The notes under the pieces: model-generated
Told to the model about the DNA's origin: nothing
Databases searched by the model: none
Seen by the model: only the letters and a program-made list of their open reading frames with translations
Made by a program: the position numbers and the translations under genes
Shown: piece after piece, positions 1 through 10,200 of the stretch
Layout of the letters: the number at the start of each line of letters is the position of its first letter
Position numbering within the stretch: position 1 is the stretch's first letter
Assembly (NCBI GenBank): GCA_028280715.1
Contig: JANQLG010000001.1
Coordinates: forward strand, 62,001 to 126,000
Direction of reading: 5' to 3'
Length of the DNA: 64,000 nt
Source of the DNA: Spongiibacteraceae bacterium
GTDB lineage: Bacteria > Pseudomonadota > Gammaproteobacteria > Pseudomonadales > Dasaniaceae

Positions 1-363
1 AGTCACTTCCACGCCCTGCTGTTCTAACCAAAGCACTGGATCGATTACCGCTTTATGCTCAATCACTGATGTAATGATATGACCTTTATACCCACTCCCT
101 TCAAACAAGCCTTTAAGTGCCAGATTGTTAGACTCCGTAGCACCGCTGGTCCATACCACTTCACGCGCATCGCAGTTAAGCAACGTTGCAACATGTCGAC
201 GAGCCAACTCCACCTGTTCCTCTGCCTGCCAACCGTAAAAATGAGAACGCGAAGCGGGATTAGCAAAGATGCCCTCCATCGTCAGGCAACCTGCCATCGC
301 CTCGGCAACGCGGGCGTCAACTGGCGTAGTCGCTGCATAATCCAGATAGATAGGCATGGTCAT
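1..363 (-). CDS. iscS: Cysteine desulfurase IscS (N-terminal part, cut by window edge)
   Basis: Cysteine desulfurase of the ISC pathway. It removes sulfur from cysteine with PLP and passes it to IscU for Fe-S cluster assembly and to tRNA thiolation. The first 121 codons are present and the gene runs off the left edge. The translated start [16 protein letters not shown], then [15 protein letters not shown] and [14 protein letters not shown], matches the N-terminus of IscS, and an IEHKAV stretch follows. The start at 363 gives the usual IscS N-terminal length; an ATG two codons later is possible. It lies 42 bp downstream of iscR on the same strand, the standard iscRSUA order, so it should be controlled by the iscR promoter. 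The active-site cysteine loop and the PLP lysine lie beyond the window. Confidence 0.95.
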   Translation of the reverse strand, partial: MTMPIYLDYAATTPVDARVAEAMAGCLTMEGIFANPASRSHFYGWQAEEQVELARRHVATLLNCDAREVVWTSGATESNNLALKGLFEGSGYKGHIITSVIEHKAVIDPVLWLEQQGVEVT

Positions 364-405
364 CGTTAAACTATATCTCTACTGTATATCTCTAACTTAT
401 TGCCG

Positions 406-888
406 TTACGCAACCGTAGATACAGGAATATTGGATTCCTGCTTCTCGCGCTCACGCCGGTGCTGACGTTCAGATACATCTTGCACTTCACGCCTGGTCA
501 CTAAACTGGCCAAGCTGATTTCAGATAAAAATTTATGAATTTGTTCGCTCAGATCACACCATAGATGGTGCGTGAGGCACACTTCACCGGACTGGCAATC
601 CGCTTGACCACCGCAACCGGTTGCATCAACTTCTTCATTAACCGCATCGATGATCTGCGCAACAAAAATCTCTGCGCTGTTACGGCTTAGCAAATAGCCA
701 CCACCTGGACCGCGCACACTGACCACCAGGTCGTTGCGCCGTAATTTGGAGAATAGTTGTTCCAGATATGACAGTGATATTTCCTGACGATTGGAAATAT
801 CCGCCAGGCTAATTGGTCCGGATTCAGCATGAATAGCCAAATCCAACATCGCAGTTACTGCATATCTGCCTTTCGTTGTCAGTCGCAT
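406..888 (-). CDS. iscR: Fe-S cluster-responsive Rrf2-family regulator IscR
   Basis: [2Fe-2S]-binding transcription factor that represses its own isc operon when loaded and also regulates other genes as apo-protein. It is 160 residues from the chosen ATG. The N-terminus [18 protein letters not shown] is the winged-helix part, and the wing RGPGGGYLL is intact. The cluster ligands are at the positions known for E. coli IscR: Cys92, Cys98, Cys104 and His107, in [24 protein letters not shown] three codons upstream (897) is in frame, but the ATG at 888 matches family length. It is first gene of the isc operon, preceded by its own promoter with an IscR-type operator, and followed by iscS. Confidence 0.95.
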   Translation of the reverse strand: MRLTTKGRYAVTAMLDLAIHAESGPISLADISNRQEISLSYLEQLFSKLRRNDLVVSVRGPGGGYLLSRNSAEIFVAQIIDAVNEEVDATGCGGQADCQSGEVCLTHHLWCDLSEQIHKFLSEISLASLVTRREVQDVSERQHRREREKQESNIPVSTVA

Positions 889-920
889 ATCAAACACTCA
901 CAGCAGTGGAAGGTGCACCA

Positions 921-949
921 ACTATGCAATAACCCAGCAAAACAGTCAA
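921..949 (-). promoter_or_regulatory. iscR sigma70-type promoter
   Basis: On the minus strand, TTGACT (944-949) and CATAGT (921-926) are separated by exactly 17 bp. The start site would fall near 914, giving a leader of about 27 nt before the iscR ATG at 888. The -35 box lies inside the IscR-type operator, as expected for autoregulation. Confidence 0.7.
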
Positions 950-953
950 GTAT
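929..953 (-). promoter_or_regulatory. Probable IscR type 1 operator
   Basis: This 25-bp minus-strand element starts ATACTTGACT and ends GCTGGGTTAT, with a T-rich centre. It fits the type 1 IscR consensus known from E. coli (ATASYYGACT, then W-rich, then AGTCRRSTAT) except for a few positions in the right arm. It overlaps the -35 box of the iscR promoter. The match and position are seen directly; the role is inferred from E. coli. Confidence 0.65.
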
Positions 954-957
954 TTAT

Positions 958-974
958 CCTACTAATTTAGTAGG
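958..974. repeat. Perfect 17-bp palindrome upstream of the iscR promoter
   Basis: CCTACTAAATTAGTAGG reads the same on both strands around its central base. It ends 4-5 bp upstream of the IscR-type operator. It does not resemble the type 1 operator closely. It could be a second regulator site. Confidence 0.5.
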
Positions 975-1072
975 TTTTTGTTCAGTAGATTTTATCGAAA
1001 GGGCCCGCCATTGTGGTCAAGCGAGTGCGGCGCATTATACAGAAATAAAATAATCACACAATTTACAAATGG

Positions 1073-1840
1073 TTAAGTATCGTTGTCGCGTGCCTTCTGC
1101 ACCCACTTTTGGGTTGTACTGAGAATACCTCTCATCATCTGAACTTCCAGGTCATCCAACCTGATCCGGCTATACATCCGGCGCAGACGGTTCATCAGTT
1201 GTTTAGGCGCTTCAGGTTTAAGGAATTCCATATCAATCAAAGTCTGTTCCAAGTGAGTAAAGAGTCTCTCCACTTCATCATTGGTGGCTAAACGTGTATC
1301 CCACTCAGCCATTTCATCTGCTGTCAGCGAGTCAGCAATAGCAGCCATTCTTAACTCATAACACAACACCTGCACCGCCATTCCCAGGTTTAGTGAGCTA
1401 TAGGCTTCGCTGGTAGGAATATTGACATGCAAATTACAACGTTGCAGTTCTTCATTAGTCATTCCCCGGTCTTCCCGGCCAAACACCAGAGCGACTTTAT
1501 GCTGTGGTAGCTCTGGTACTATCTTTTCAGCACACACCCGAGGATTCACCAACGGCCAGGGAATACGACGTCCACGCGCACTGGTGCCAACCACTAAACC
1601 GCAATCGGCAATGGCTTCTTCGAAGGTTTCCACCACTGTCGCGTTATCTAAAATGTCGACAGCGCTGGCCGCGCGCCACACTGCACGCTCGTGCGGATAC
1701 TGCTGAGGTGCAACCAGGCACAAATCAGAAATTCCCATATTTTTCATCGCTCGGGCGACAGCGCCAATATTACCTGGATGGGAGGTGTTGATAAGAACAA
1801 TGCGGGCGTTAGATAGAAAAGCTGGTTCAGTCACAGTCAC
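1073..1840 (-). CDS. trmJ: tRNA (cytidine/uridine-2'-O-)-methyltransferase TrmJ
   Basis: SPOUT-class methyltransferase that methylates the 2'-O of nucleotide 32 in several tRNAs using S-adenosylmethionine. It is 255 residues, close to the 246 of E. coli TrmJ. The N-terminal ARIVLINTSHPGNIGAVARAMKNMG and the knot motifs VFGREDRGMTNEEL and IPTSEAYSSLNLGMAVQVL are clear. The C-terminal helical extension includes LMNRLRRMYSRI. It is head-to-head with suhB (137 bp between starts) and upstream of iscR in the same direction, the arrangement common in gammaproteobacteria. A cysE gene, sometimes found between trmJ and iscR in relatives, is absent here. Confidence 0.93.
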   Translation of the reverse strand: MTVTEPAFLSNARIVLINTSHPGNIGAVARAMKNMGISDLCLVAPQQYPHERAVWRAASAVDILDNATVVETFEEAIADCGLVVGTSARGRRIPWPLVNPRVCAEKIVPELPQHKVALVFGREDRGMTNEELQRCNLHVNIPTSEAYSSLNLGMAVQVLCYELRMAAIADSLTADEMAEWDTRLATNDEVERLFTHLEQTLIDMEFLKPEAPKQLMNRLRRMYSRIRLDDLEVQMMRGILSTTQKWVQKARDNDT

Positions 1841-1913
1841 TCTTCACTTAGTAAGTATCAAAAGTTGGCAGGCGCGGGAGTTTAGCAAATATCTATCGCC
1901 GACCCTAGCAGGC

Positions 1914-1922
1914 TGATATAAT
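1914..1922 (+). promoter_or_regulatory. Extended -10 promoter for suhB
   Basis: TGATATAAT is a perfect -10 hexamer with the TGn extension. No convincing -35 hexamer lies 17 bp upstream, as is common for extended -10 promoters. The leader to the ATG at 1978 would be about 50 nt, with AAGG seven bases before the start. Confidence 0.55.
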
Positions 1923-1977
1923 CCGCCGCCTGTTCGAATCCCCCCATTTTATGCAATACGTTATATAAGGTCAGCCC

Positions 1978-2778
1978 ATGGAACCCATGCTCAACATTGC
2001 CCTGCGCGCAGCTCGTAAGGCCGGCGAACTTGTTGCCCGCGCCACTGAACAACTGGACACGTTGGAAGTTAAGGAAAAGAGCGCCAATGATTTTGTCACC
2101 GAGATGGACCAAGCCTCAGAAAAGGAAGTGATTTACCATATCTCCAAGGCTCATCCTGATCATGCTTTTTTAGGTGAAGAAGGGGGTATTCAAGGCAATC
2201 CTGACAGCGATTATCAGTGGGTGATTGACCCAATTGATGGCACGACCAACTTCATCCATGGGATACCGCATTTTGCCATCTCTATCGCCTGCCTCTATAA
2301 AGGTCAGCTTGAGCATGCCGTGGTACTCGACCCCATTCGCCGAGAAGAATTCACTGCCAGCCGCGGCAAAGGTGCGCAAATCAATGGCCGCCGCATGCGA
2401 GTCAGCTCACGCAAGTCTATGGATGGTGCATTGATTGGTACCGGTATTCCATTCAAATCGCGTAGCGAAGCCTGGATTCCTGCCTATACCCAAAGTCTGG
2501 CAGCAGTTGCCAAACAAACAGCGGGAATAAGGCGTGCAGGTGCAGCCTCGCTGGATCTGGCCTATGTAGCAGCTGGCAGATTAGATGGCTTCTGGGAAAT
2601 TGGCCTAAGCCAATGGGATATTGCTGCAGGCGTGTTATTAATTCGTGAAAGCGGTGGTCTGGTTTCTGATTTCAATGGTGGTAGCGATTTTATGAACAGC
2701 GGCAATGTGGTAGCCGGCAACCCTAAATGCTTTAAAGCCTTGTTACAAACTGTGCAACCCCACTTAAAAGAACTCTAA
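1978..2778 (+). CDS. suhB: Inositol-1-monophosphatase SuhB
   Basis: Mg2+-dependent phosphatase of the IMPase family. In E. coli SuhB also joins the rRNA antitermination complex with Nus factors. It is 266 residues, the family size. The N-terminus MEPMLNIALRAARKAGELVA is nearly that of E. coli SuhB. Metal-binding motifs are GEEGG at about 66-70, DPIDGTTNF at 84-92, and the C-terminal WDIAAGVLLIRESGG. The Asp84, Asp87 and Glu67 positions are conserved. It has its own extended -10 promoter and is divergent from trmJ. It is followed by a terminator shared with the convergent gap gene. Confidence 0.95.
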   Translation: MEPMLNIALRAARKAGELVARATEQLDTLEVKEKSANDFVTEMDQASEKEVIYHISKAHPDHAFLGEEGGIQGNPDSDYQWVIDPIDGTTNFIHGIPHFAISIACLYKGQLEHAVVLDPIRREEFTASRGKGAQINGRRMRVSSRKSMDGALIGTGIPFKSRSEAWIPAYTQSLAAVAKQTAGIRRAGAASLDLAYVAAGRLDGFWEIGLSQWDIAAGVLLIRESGGLVSDFNGGSDFMNSGNVVAGNPKCFKALLQTVQPHLKEL

Positions 2779-2788
2779 TTCTGTCTCG

Positions 2789-2815
2789 AAAAAAAGCCGC
2801 TTATTTCTAAGCGGC
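2789..2815 (-). terminator. Intrinsic terminator of gap
   Basis: Stem GCCGCTTA (2796-2803) pairs with TAAGCGGC (2808-2815) around a 4-nt loop. On the minus strand the hairpin is followed by seven T residues, so it terminates gap transcription. On the plus strand there is no T-tract for suhB. Confidence 0.8.
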
Positions 2816-2839
2816 ATCCGAGGTACGCAGCCATATTAT

Positions 2840-3886
2840 CTAGGCCGCATTAGAAGTACCGTGCGCAGAAACGCTCATAATAGCTAAAGCATTATCGAGC
2901 ATGCGGTTGGAAAATCCCCACTCGTTATCGTACCAGGCCATAACTTTAACCATGCGGCCATTTACACGTGTTTGTGTAGCATCAAAAATGGAAGAAGCCG
3001 GCTGATGATTGAAATCAATAGAGACTAAAGGTGCTTCGTTATAATCCAACACACCCGCCATAGGATTTTCAGCAGCTGCCTTAATCAACTGATTCACTTC
3101 TTCAACTGAAGTCTCTCGTGAGGCAATAAAATTCAAGTCCACCAGGGACACATTCGCCGTAGGCACACGTACTGCCATACCATCTAATTTACCCGCCAAC
3201 TCCGGCAATACTAAACCTACTGCCTGGGCTGCACCTGTTTTAGTGGGAATCATCGACTGGCCAGCAGCACGAGCACGGTAAATATCCTTGTGATAGACAT
3301 CATGCAGTGACTGATCATTGGTAAAGGCATGAATAGTGGTCATCGATCCCTGCTCAATGCCTATACCATCATTGAGTACTTTAGCGACGGGTGCCAGACA
3401 ATTGGTTGTACAGGAGGCATTGGAGATTACTGTGCTGTCGGCGGTTAGAAGATGATGATTAACGCCGTGAACGACTGTAGCATCTGCATCGGCACAGGGA
3501 GCTGAAACAATCACTTTATGTGCACCGGCCGTAATATGTTTAGCGGCTTTTTCCCTGCTAGTGAACAGCCCCGTACACTCGAAAACTACGTCAATGCCCA
3601 ATGCTCTCCATGGCAGCTGTGCGGGATCACGCTCAGAAACAGTTAGAATCTCATCGCCATTGACAACCATTTTATCGCCAATGCACTCAACAGAGCCCGG
3701 AAAGCGCCCATGAACAGAATCGTATTTGGTCAGATGGGTATTAAAGGCTGTATCGCCCAAATCATTGATTGCTACCAGCTGGATATCCCGTTGTAAACCG
3801 CCTTCATGCTGACCACCTTCATATAGGGCTCGCAAGATATTTCTACCAATACGCCCGTAACCATTAATCGCCACTCGAATTGTCAT
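2840..3886 (-). CDS. gap: Type I glyceraldehyde-3-phosphate dehydrogenase
   Basis: Converts glyceraldehyde 3-phosphate, NAD(P)+ and phosphate to 1,3-bisphosphoglycerate. It is 348 residues from the ATG at 3886, chosen because AAAGG sits seven bases upstream; earlier in-frame starts at 3892 and 3901 are too close to it. The Rossmann start is [16 protein letters not shown]. The active site SNASCTTNC has Cys159, with His186 in TTIHAF. The end [14 protein letters not shown] is typical. The segments [22 protein letters not shown] and [11 protein letters not shown] place it with the Pseudomonas GapA group, not with erythrose-4-phosphate dehydrogenase (Epd), which it resembles in length. Whether the physiological direction is glycolytic or gluconeogenic cannot be read from the sequence. 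Confidence 0.88.
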   Translation of the reverse strand: MTIRVAINGYGRIGRNILRALYEGGQHEGGLQRDIQLVAINDLGDTAFNTHLTKYDSVHGRFPGSVECIGDKMVVNGDEILTVSERDPAQLPWRALGIDVVFECTGLFTSREKAAKHITAGAHKVIVSAPCADADATVVHGVNHHLLTADSTVISNASCTTNCLAPVAKVLNDGIGIEQGSMTTIHAFTNDQSLHDVYHKDIYRARAAGQSMIPTKTGAAQAVGLVLPELAGKLDGMAVRVPTANVSLVDLNFIASRETSVEEVNQLIKAAAENPMAGVLDYNEAPLVSIDFNHQPASSIFDATQTRVNGRMVKVMAWYDNEWGFSNRMLDNALAIMSVSAHGTSNAA

Positions 3887-4226
3887 ATCCATACCTTTCA
3901 AAATTATTTTGTAATTTAATTACATTTTTAACGTTTATAGCATAAATATCAACCATTATTTGGAATTAAATTAATTTTTTGTTAGATGTGATCGGTACCA
4001 AAACGGCAATTGCTAACGAGGAAATATGGTATCTACTTGATATTTAATTACTTTTTCTTATTAGATAACCAACCGAGGCTGTTAACTGGATTAAATTCAA
4101 TCTTCAATCTAGAAATGGGACATATGAGAGCAAGCCGCTCAACATCGACTGTTAGACCACAATCATTAGGTAGATAAATCTAAAAACAGAGAACGACAGA
4201 CTTTTTAAGAGCAAATCTTTAAAAAC
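3887..4226. other. gap leader and untranslated region between gap and secF
   Basis: About 340 AT-rich bases. A candidate extended -10 for gap, TGCTATAAA on the minus strand, lies at 3934-3942, without a convincing -35. A 7-bp inverted repeat (GACAGAC near 4196, GTCTGTC near 4231) straddles the secF stop codon. Nothing else with coding potential or RNA-gene features was seen. Confidence 0.4.
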
Positions 4227-5165
4227 TTAAGGTCTGTCATCAAACTCAGAACCCTCTTTGACAGGGATAATCAGATCTTCCTTGGAAATATTCATCATCA
4301 AAAGAATATTGGCTGCCACATATATCGATGAGTAGGTTCCCACTAATACACCAACTAATAAGGCAATAGAGAATCCACGAATTAACTCCCCACCAAAAAC
4401 AAATAATGCTGTTAATACTAATAACGTGGTTAACGATGTCACTAAGGTTCTGGCCAGAGTTTCAGTTAAAGAAGTATCAATCACCGACTCGGCAGAACCT
4501 TTACGAATTTTTCTGAAGTTCTCACGAATACGGTCAGAAACTACAATAGTATCGTTAAGTGAATAACCGATAACAGCCAGCAGTGCCGCCAATACCGTCA
4601 AATCAAAATCGATTTGTAAAATAGAAAATATACCTAAGGTGATGATCACATCATGTGCCAAAGCTGACACGGCACCAACAGAAAACTTAAACTGAAAACG
4701 GAAGGCGATATAAAGCATGACCATGCCCAAGGCCATCAACATGGCGAGGCCGCCCTGCTCCTGGAGCTCTTCACCTACTTGGGCACCAACAAACTCAATA
4801 CGACGTAATTCAATTTCACCAGAAAAATCCTGCTTCAAGGCTTCAACTAGTTCTGCACCTAGCTCATCACTGCTGTCCTGCGCTAATCGAACCAGAATAT
4901 CGGTCTCGGAACCAAAGTGGACAACAACGGCTCCTTCATAACCTGCCTGCTCGATAGTGGTTCGGATATTATCCAAGGGCTCAGGGCGACTGTAACCCAC
5001 TTCCACCAAGGTACCACCGGTAAAATCCAAACCAAATTTCAAACCATTCATGGTTAATGAGGCCAGCGACCCCAGAATTAACAGCATGGAGAAAAAAGCC
5101 GCAATTTTTCGCTGCGCCATAAAGTGGATAATTCTTTTCGGCGCTTGTTTTTCTGTTTCAGACAT
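4227..5165 (-). CDS. secF: Protein translocase subunit SecF
   Basis: Inner-membrane partner of SecD. The SecDF complex uses the proton gradient to pull exported proteins through SecYEG on the periplasmic side. It is 312 residues, a typical length. TM1 is at about 20-38, followed by the family motif GLKFGLDFTGG (41-51) and the periplasmic P4 domain. A five-helix membrane block follows, starting at about 135, with AVIGYSLNDTIVVSDRIRE as the conserved TM4 stretch. It starts 36 bp after secD, so the two should be co-transcribed and co-translated. Confidence 0.96.
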   Translation of the reverse strand: MSETEKQAPKRIIHFMAQRKIAAFFSMLLILGSLASLTMNGLKFGLDFTGGTLVEVGYSRPEPLDNIRTTIEQAGYEGAVVVHFGSETDILVRLAQDSSDELGAELVEALKQDFSGEIELRRIEFVGAQVGEELQEQGGLAMLMALGMVMLYIAFRFQFKFSVGAVSALAHDVIITLGIFSILQIDFDLTVLAALLAVIGYSLNDTIVVSDRIRENFRKIRKGSAESVIDTSLTETLARTLVTSLTTLLVLTALFVFGGELIRGFSIALLVGVLVGTYSSIYVAANILLMMNISKEDLIIPVKEGSEFDDRP

Positions 5166-5201
5166 AAATTTTAAAGCCTCAAAATCAGTAGCGGTAGCCT
5201 G

Positions 5202-7073
5202 CTATATCGCAAGCTTCTTCACTTTACGACCACCATAGATCAAATTAACTATGGCTCTCGACCCTATAATCGCTGTAAACATCGAGGTCACAATACCTAG
5301 CGATAGCGTTACCGCAAAACCTTTTACCGGACCGGTGCCGACAGCATAAAGAATCACAGCAACTAACAGAGTGGTTATGTTGGCATCCATGATCGTAACA
5401 AACGCACGCTCATAGCCTGAGTTAATCGCCTGTTGCGGTGTCATACCATTTCTTAACTCTTCACGAATACGGGCAAAAATCAGCACATTTGCATCCACCG
5501 CCATACCTACGGTTAATACAATACCGGCGATACCTGGCAAGGTTAATGTGGCAGAGATAATCGACATCAGAGCAATCAACAATACCAAGTTGACTGTTAA
5601 ACCAACCACAGCAATCACACCAAACAAACGGTAATAGACCACCATAAACACGGCAACTAAAGCCAAACCAATTTGTACTGAGGCCACACCCAGTTGAATA
5701 TTTTCTGCCCCTAATGAAGGCCCAACGGTACGCTCCTCAACAAAATCGATAGGTGCTGCCAAGGCTCCCGCTCTCAATAACAAAGCTAATTCGGCAGCTT
5801 CGGCAGGATTATCCAAACCGGTAATACGAAATTGCACGCCTAAAGCGGATTGGATAGTAGCCAGACTGATAATTTTCTTTTCATCGTAAGGGACTTTGAT
5901 TACAACTTCTTCACCCGCCTCATTGATTTCATAGCGAGTACGGCTTTTTCTTTCGATGAATAGTACACCGAGGCGGCGCTTGATATTGTGACGAGTAACG
6001 CGATGCATCATCGTACCGCCTTCGCTATCCAAGCGGATATTTACTTCGGGTTGACTAGTCTGCGGATCAAAACCTGCAGCAGCACTGGCAACTCTCTCAC
6101 CGGTAATAACCACATCACGCTCAAGGAAGGCTGAACCAGCAAAACGGTCGGGCGAACGGAATTCAAATTCTTCTTTGCTGGAACGCGGTGCATCGTGTTT
6201 CGCTTCTAAACGGAATTCCAAATTCGCTGTTTTACCCAAAATCCGTTTGGCTTCAGCGGTGTCTTGAATACCAGGCAACTCCACTACAATGCGGTTACGG
6301 CCTTGTTGCTGCACTAAAGGTTCAGCAACGCCCAACTCATTCACACGATTTCTTAATGTTGTCAGATTTTGGCTAACCGCATAAGAAATAATTTCACTAG
6401 CCTTTGCTTCCGACAAACTCAGATATAAATAAAAGCCGTCTTCCTGATCTTCAGACAGATGAAGCAATTCACCACTGAATTCACTACGAATTTTGCTAGA
6501 TGCCTGATCGCGTAATTCTTCGGTAGTGAACTTGCCACGAATACGACCATCATCCAGCTGTCTGATAAAGCCTCTTATTTTTTCTTCACGCAGTACACGC
6601 TTAATGGTTTTGGAATAAAACTCTAATTGCTTTTCCTGAGCAACATCAGTATCCACTTCTAGCAGAAAATGCACACCGCCTCTTAAGTCCAAACCCAACT
6701 TCATTGATTCAGCGCCTAAATCAGCAAGCCATTGCGGCGTTGTTGTTGCCAGATTCAACGCGACAATATAGCCGTCACCTAAAGCGCGCTGAATAACTTG
6801 CTGTGCAGGAAGCTGATCATCCTGACTGGTTAGTCGAATTAACATGCTGCTGCCATCAGCTCGCACCTCATCGCCAAAGAAACTGATACCCGCTTCAGTT
6901 AACGCCTTGGAAGCTATGGACAACGCGCGGTCATCCAGCTCTGTCGCACTGCTCTCGCCAGAAATTTGAACTGCAGGATCGGGCGCATAGATATTAGGTG
7001 CCGCATATAAAAAACCAAAGCTGACAATAAAAAAAATCAGCAGGTACTTCCAAATGGGGTATTGATTCAACAT
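5202..7073 (-). CDS. secD: Protein translocase subunit SecD
   Basis: Larger subunit of the SecDF translocation motor in the inner membrane. It is 623 residues, typical of gammaproteobacterial SecD. TM1 is at about 8-24. The motif SMKLGLDLRGGVHFLLEVD begins at about 123, followed by the large periplasmic P1 head. A C-terminal block of five helices (about 460-615) contains GMAVDANVLIFARIREE, with the conserved Asp of the proton path. Unusually, purL lies 161 bp upstream where yajC and tgt are normally found. A possible promoter (TTGATA, 17 bp, TAAAAA) sits in that gap. Confidence 0.96.
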   Translation of the reverse strand: MLNQYPIWKYLLIFFIVSFGFLYAAPNIYAPDPAVQISGESSATELDDRALSIASKALTEAGISFFGDEVRADGSSMLIRLTSQDDQLPAQQVIQRALGDGYIVALNLATTTPQWLADLGAESMKLGLDLRGGVHFLLEVDTDVAQEKQLEFYSKTIKRVLREEKIRGFIRQLDDGRIRGKFTTEELRDQASSKIRSEFSGELLHLSEDQEDGFYLYLSLSEAKASEIISYAVSQNLTTLRNRVNELGVAEPLVQQQGRNRIVVELPGIQDTAEAKRILGKTANLEFRLEAKHDAPRSSKEEFEFRSPDRFAGSAFLERDVVITGERVASAAAGFDPQTSQPEVNIRLDSEGGTMMHRVTRHNIKRRLGVLFIERKSRTRYEINEAGEEVVIKVPYDEKKIISLATIQSALGVQFRITGLDNPAEAAELALLLRAGALAAPIDFVEERTVGPSLGAENIQLGVASVQIGLALVAVFMVVYYRLFGVIAVVGLTVNLVLLIALMSIISATLTLPGIAGIVLTVGMAVDANVLIFARIREELRNGMTPQQAINSGYERAFVTIMDANITTLLVAVILYAVGTGPVKGFAVTLSLGIVTSMFTAIIGSRAIVNLIYGGRKVKKLAI

Positions 7074-7234
7074 AGAGTTTCCATCACTAGTCGCCAGTTA
7101 AGCGGCTATTTTTTACATTTTTGTACGTAAATTATCAATTATGGTTATTAGCTGTTACAGCCTTTCGATGCCATCCAATAAAATTCCAAATGGCAACATG
7201 GGGGCGTTATTAAAGATTGCAAGTGCAGCTCTCA

Positions 7235-10200
7235 CTATCCAAGCCAACGACGCCCATTCCTGAATAGACGCATCCAGCCACTGTCTTCACTCCAATCATC
7301 GGGGTACCAGGAATTTTGCACTGCTCTGAATACACGTTCCGGGTGTGGCATCATGATTGTGGCACGTCCATCGGTACTGGTTACACCGGTAATTCCCAAA
7401 GGCGAACCGTTGGGGTTAGCCGGATATTGCTCGGTAAACTGAATATGATTATCGACATAGCGCAACGCGACAGCACCACTATCAGCCAGATCAACCAAAT
7501 GTTGCTCACCGCTAAATTCCGCACGTCCTTCACCGTGAGCAATCGCCACCGGCATATGAGAATCGACCATATCCTGTAACAGAATTGATGGTGACTCCTG
7601 TACCTGAACCAATGCCACACGCGCCTCAAATTGCTCCGACAGGTTGCGAACAAAGCGCGGCCAGTGATCGGCACCGGGAATAAGCGACTTCAGATTAGAC
7701 ATCATCTGACAGCCATTACACACGCCTAAGCTGAATGTATCTTGCCGATGGAAGAACTGCTCAAATTGATCACGTGCACGATTATTAAACAAAATACTTT
7801 TGGCCCAACCTTCACCGGCACCTAACACATCACCATAGGAGAAGCCGCCACATGCTGCCAAACCTTTAAAAACATCCAACGTCACTCGGCCCGACAGAAT
7901 ATCACTCATATGAACATCCACCGCTTCAAAGCCTGCTCGATCAAAAGCAGCAGCCATTTCCATCTGCCCATTAACACCTTGTTCACGCAAAATAGCCGCT
8001 TTAGGTTTCACTCCACTGTTAATGAATGGTGCAGCAATATCGTCATTCTGATCAAAGCTCAGTTTTACTGACAGACCAGGGTCATCTGCTGCAATGACAT
8101 CAAATTCCTGTTGAGCACAGTCTGGGTTATCACGCAGCGACTGAATGCGATAGCTGGTTTCGCTCCACAATTGTTGATAAGCACTACGCGCTTCTTCTAA
8201 CAGTAATTCACCGCTGTGGATACGAATGCAGTCATCATCATTAAGTGCACCCACTGCAATAGCAGTTTGCCCCAAACCATTGGCATTAAGCAGTTGCAGC
8301 ACCGCATCTTTATCGGCGCTTCGAATTTGGATAACCGCACCCAGTTCTTCATTGAACAAGGCAGGTATTACGTCACCCAAACCAGAGAGATCAACATCAA
8401 TGCCACAGTGACCGGCAAAGGCCATTTCTACCAATGTTGCGAATAAACCACCGTCAGCACGATCGTGATAAGCCAACAGTTTGTCTTCTTCCAGTAGTTG
8501 CTGAATGGCAGCAAAGAACCCCTTCAACAATTCTGGATCATCAACATCGGCCACTTCATTGCCTAACTGGTTATACACCTGAGCCAGAGCACTGGCACCA
8601 AGACGGTTTTTGCCCTGCCCTAAATCAATCAGCAGTAATTCGGTATCACCCTGGTCCGTTCTCAATTGTGGTGTCACTGTTTTACGCACATCAACGACGG
8701 GAGAGAAAGCAGAAATAATGAGCGACAACGGCGCTGTCACCGATTTGTCTTTGCCACTCTTCTGCCAGGCTGTGCGCATGGACATGGAGTCTTTACCCAC
8801 CGGAATGGTCAAGCCCAACGCTGGGCATAACTCCATACCTACCGCTTTCACTGTGTCGTACAGTTTTTCATCTTCACCCGGATGACCTGATGCACACATC
8901 CAGTTGGCCGATAGTTTTACATCTGACAAATTATCTATGCGGCAAGCGGCAATATTGGTAATCGCTTCACCAACAGCCATTCGACCAGATGCAGGTGCAT
9001 CGATTAACGCCACAGGTGTTCTCTCGCCCATCGCCATCGCTTCACCGGCATAACTGTCATAGGCCACGGTGGTCACCGCACAATCGGCCACCGGTACCTG
9101 CCAGGGGCCAACCATTTGATCACGTGCCACCATGCCAGTAATAGAACGATCACCAATGGTAATCAAAAAGTTTTTGCTTGCCACCGTTGGCAATTTGAGA
9201 ATACGTTCAGCCGCCTCTTTTAGCTCGATATGGTCGGTATTGAGCGCTGGCAGATCATAGGCGATGCGTTTGACTTCTCGATGCATTTTTGGCGGTTTGC
9301 CAAACAGTACTGACATGGGAAGGTCAACGGGATTATTTTCGAAATGATTGTCACCGACGCGTAAATGCTTTTCACTGGTAGACTCACCTACTACCGCGTA
9401 GGGGCAGCGTTCGCGCTCGCATATCGCTTCAAAAGTCGCTAGATCTTCCGGCTTAATCGCTAATACGTAGCGCTCCTGTGACTCATTACACCAGATAGCC
9501 AGTGGTGACATACCTGGCTCATCGTTGGGTACATCGCGCAGTTCGAAACTACCACCACAACCACCATCTTTTACCAACTCGGGAAAGGCATTGGATAAAC
9601 CACCCGCACCGACATCATGAATAAAGGCAATCGGATTGGATTTACCCATGGCCCAGCAGCGGTCAATAACTTCCTGACAACGACGCTCAATTTCCGGGTT
9701 CTGTCGCTGAACTGACGCAAAATCCAAATCTTCACTGGAGCTACCTGAGGCCATGCTGGAAGCCGCACCACCACCCAAACCAATCAACATGGCGGGACCA
9801 CCCAAGGCAATCAGTGCACAACCCGATGGGAAAGTATTTTGCTCCACATGCTCAGCTTTGATGTTACCGTAACCACCAGCAATCATAATCGGTTTGTGAT
9901 AACCACGATGCTCGATACCTGCTGCACCGTTGACCGTTTCTTCATAAGTACGGAAATAACCATTCAGGTTGGGGCGACCAAATTCATTGTTAAAAGCCGC
10001 GCCACCGATAGGCCCTTCAATCATGATATCCAACGCAGTCACAATACGATCCGGCTTACCATAATTGAGCTCCCAGGGTTGCTGGAAACCTTCGATTTGC
10101 AGATTAGATACCGTAAAACCTGTCAGACCGACTTTAGGTTTCGAACCACGCCCTACGGCCCCTTCATCGCGAATTTCGCCACCGGAGCCAGTACCCGCTC

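Noticed and set aside
2840-3886. Erythrose-4-phosphate dehydrogenase (Epd)
   Set aside because: Length fits, but the residues around the substrate loop ([13 protein letters not shown]) match GapA of Pseudomonas rather than Epd.
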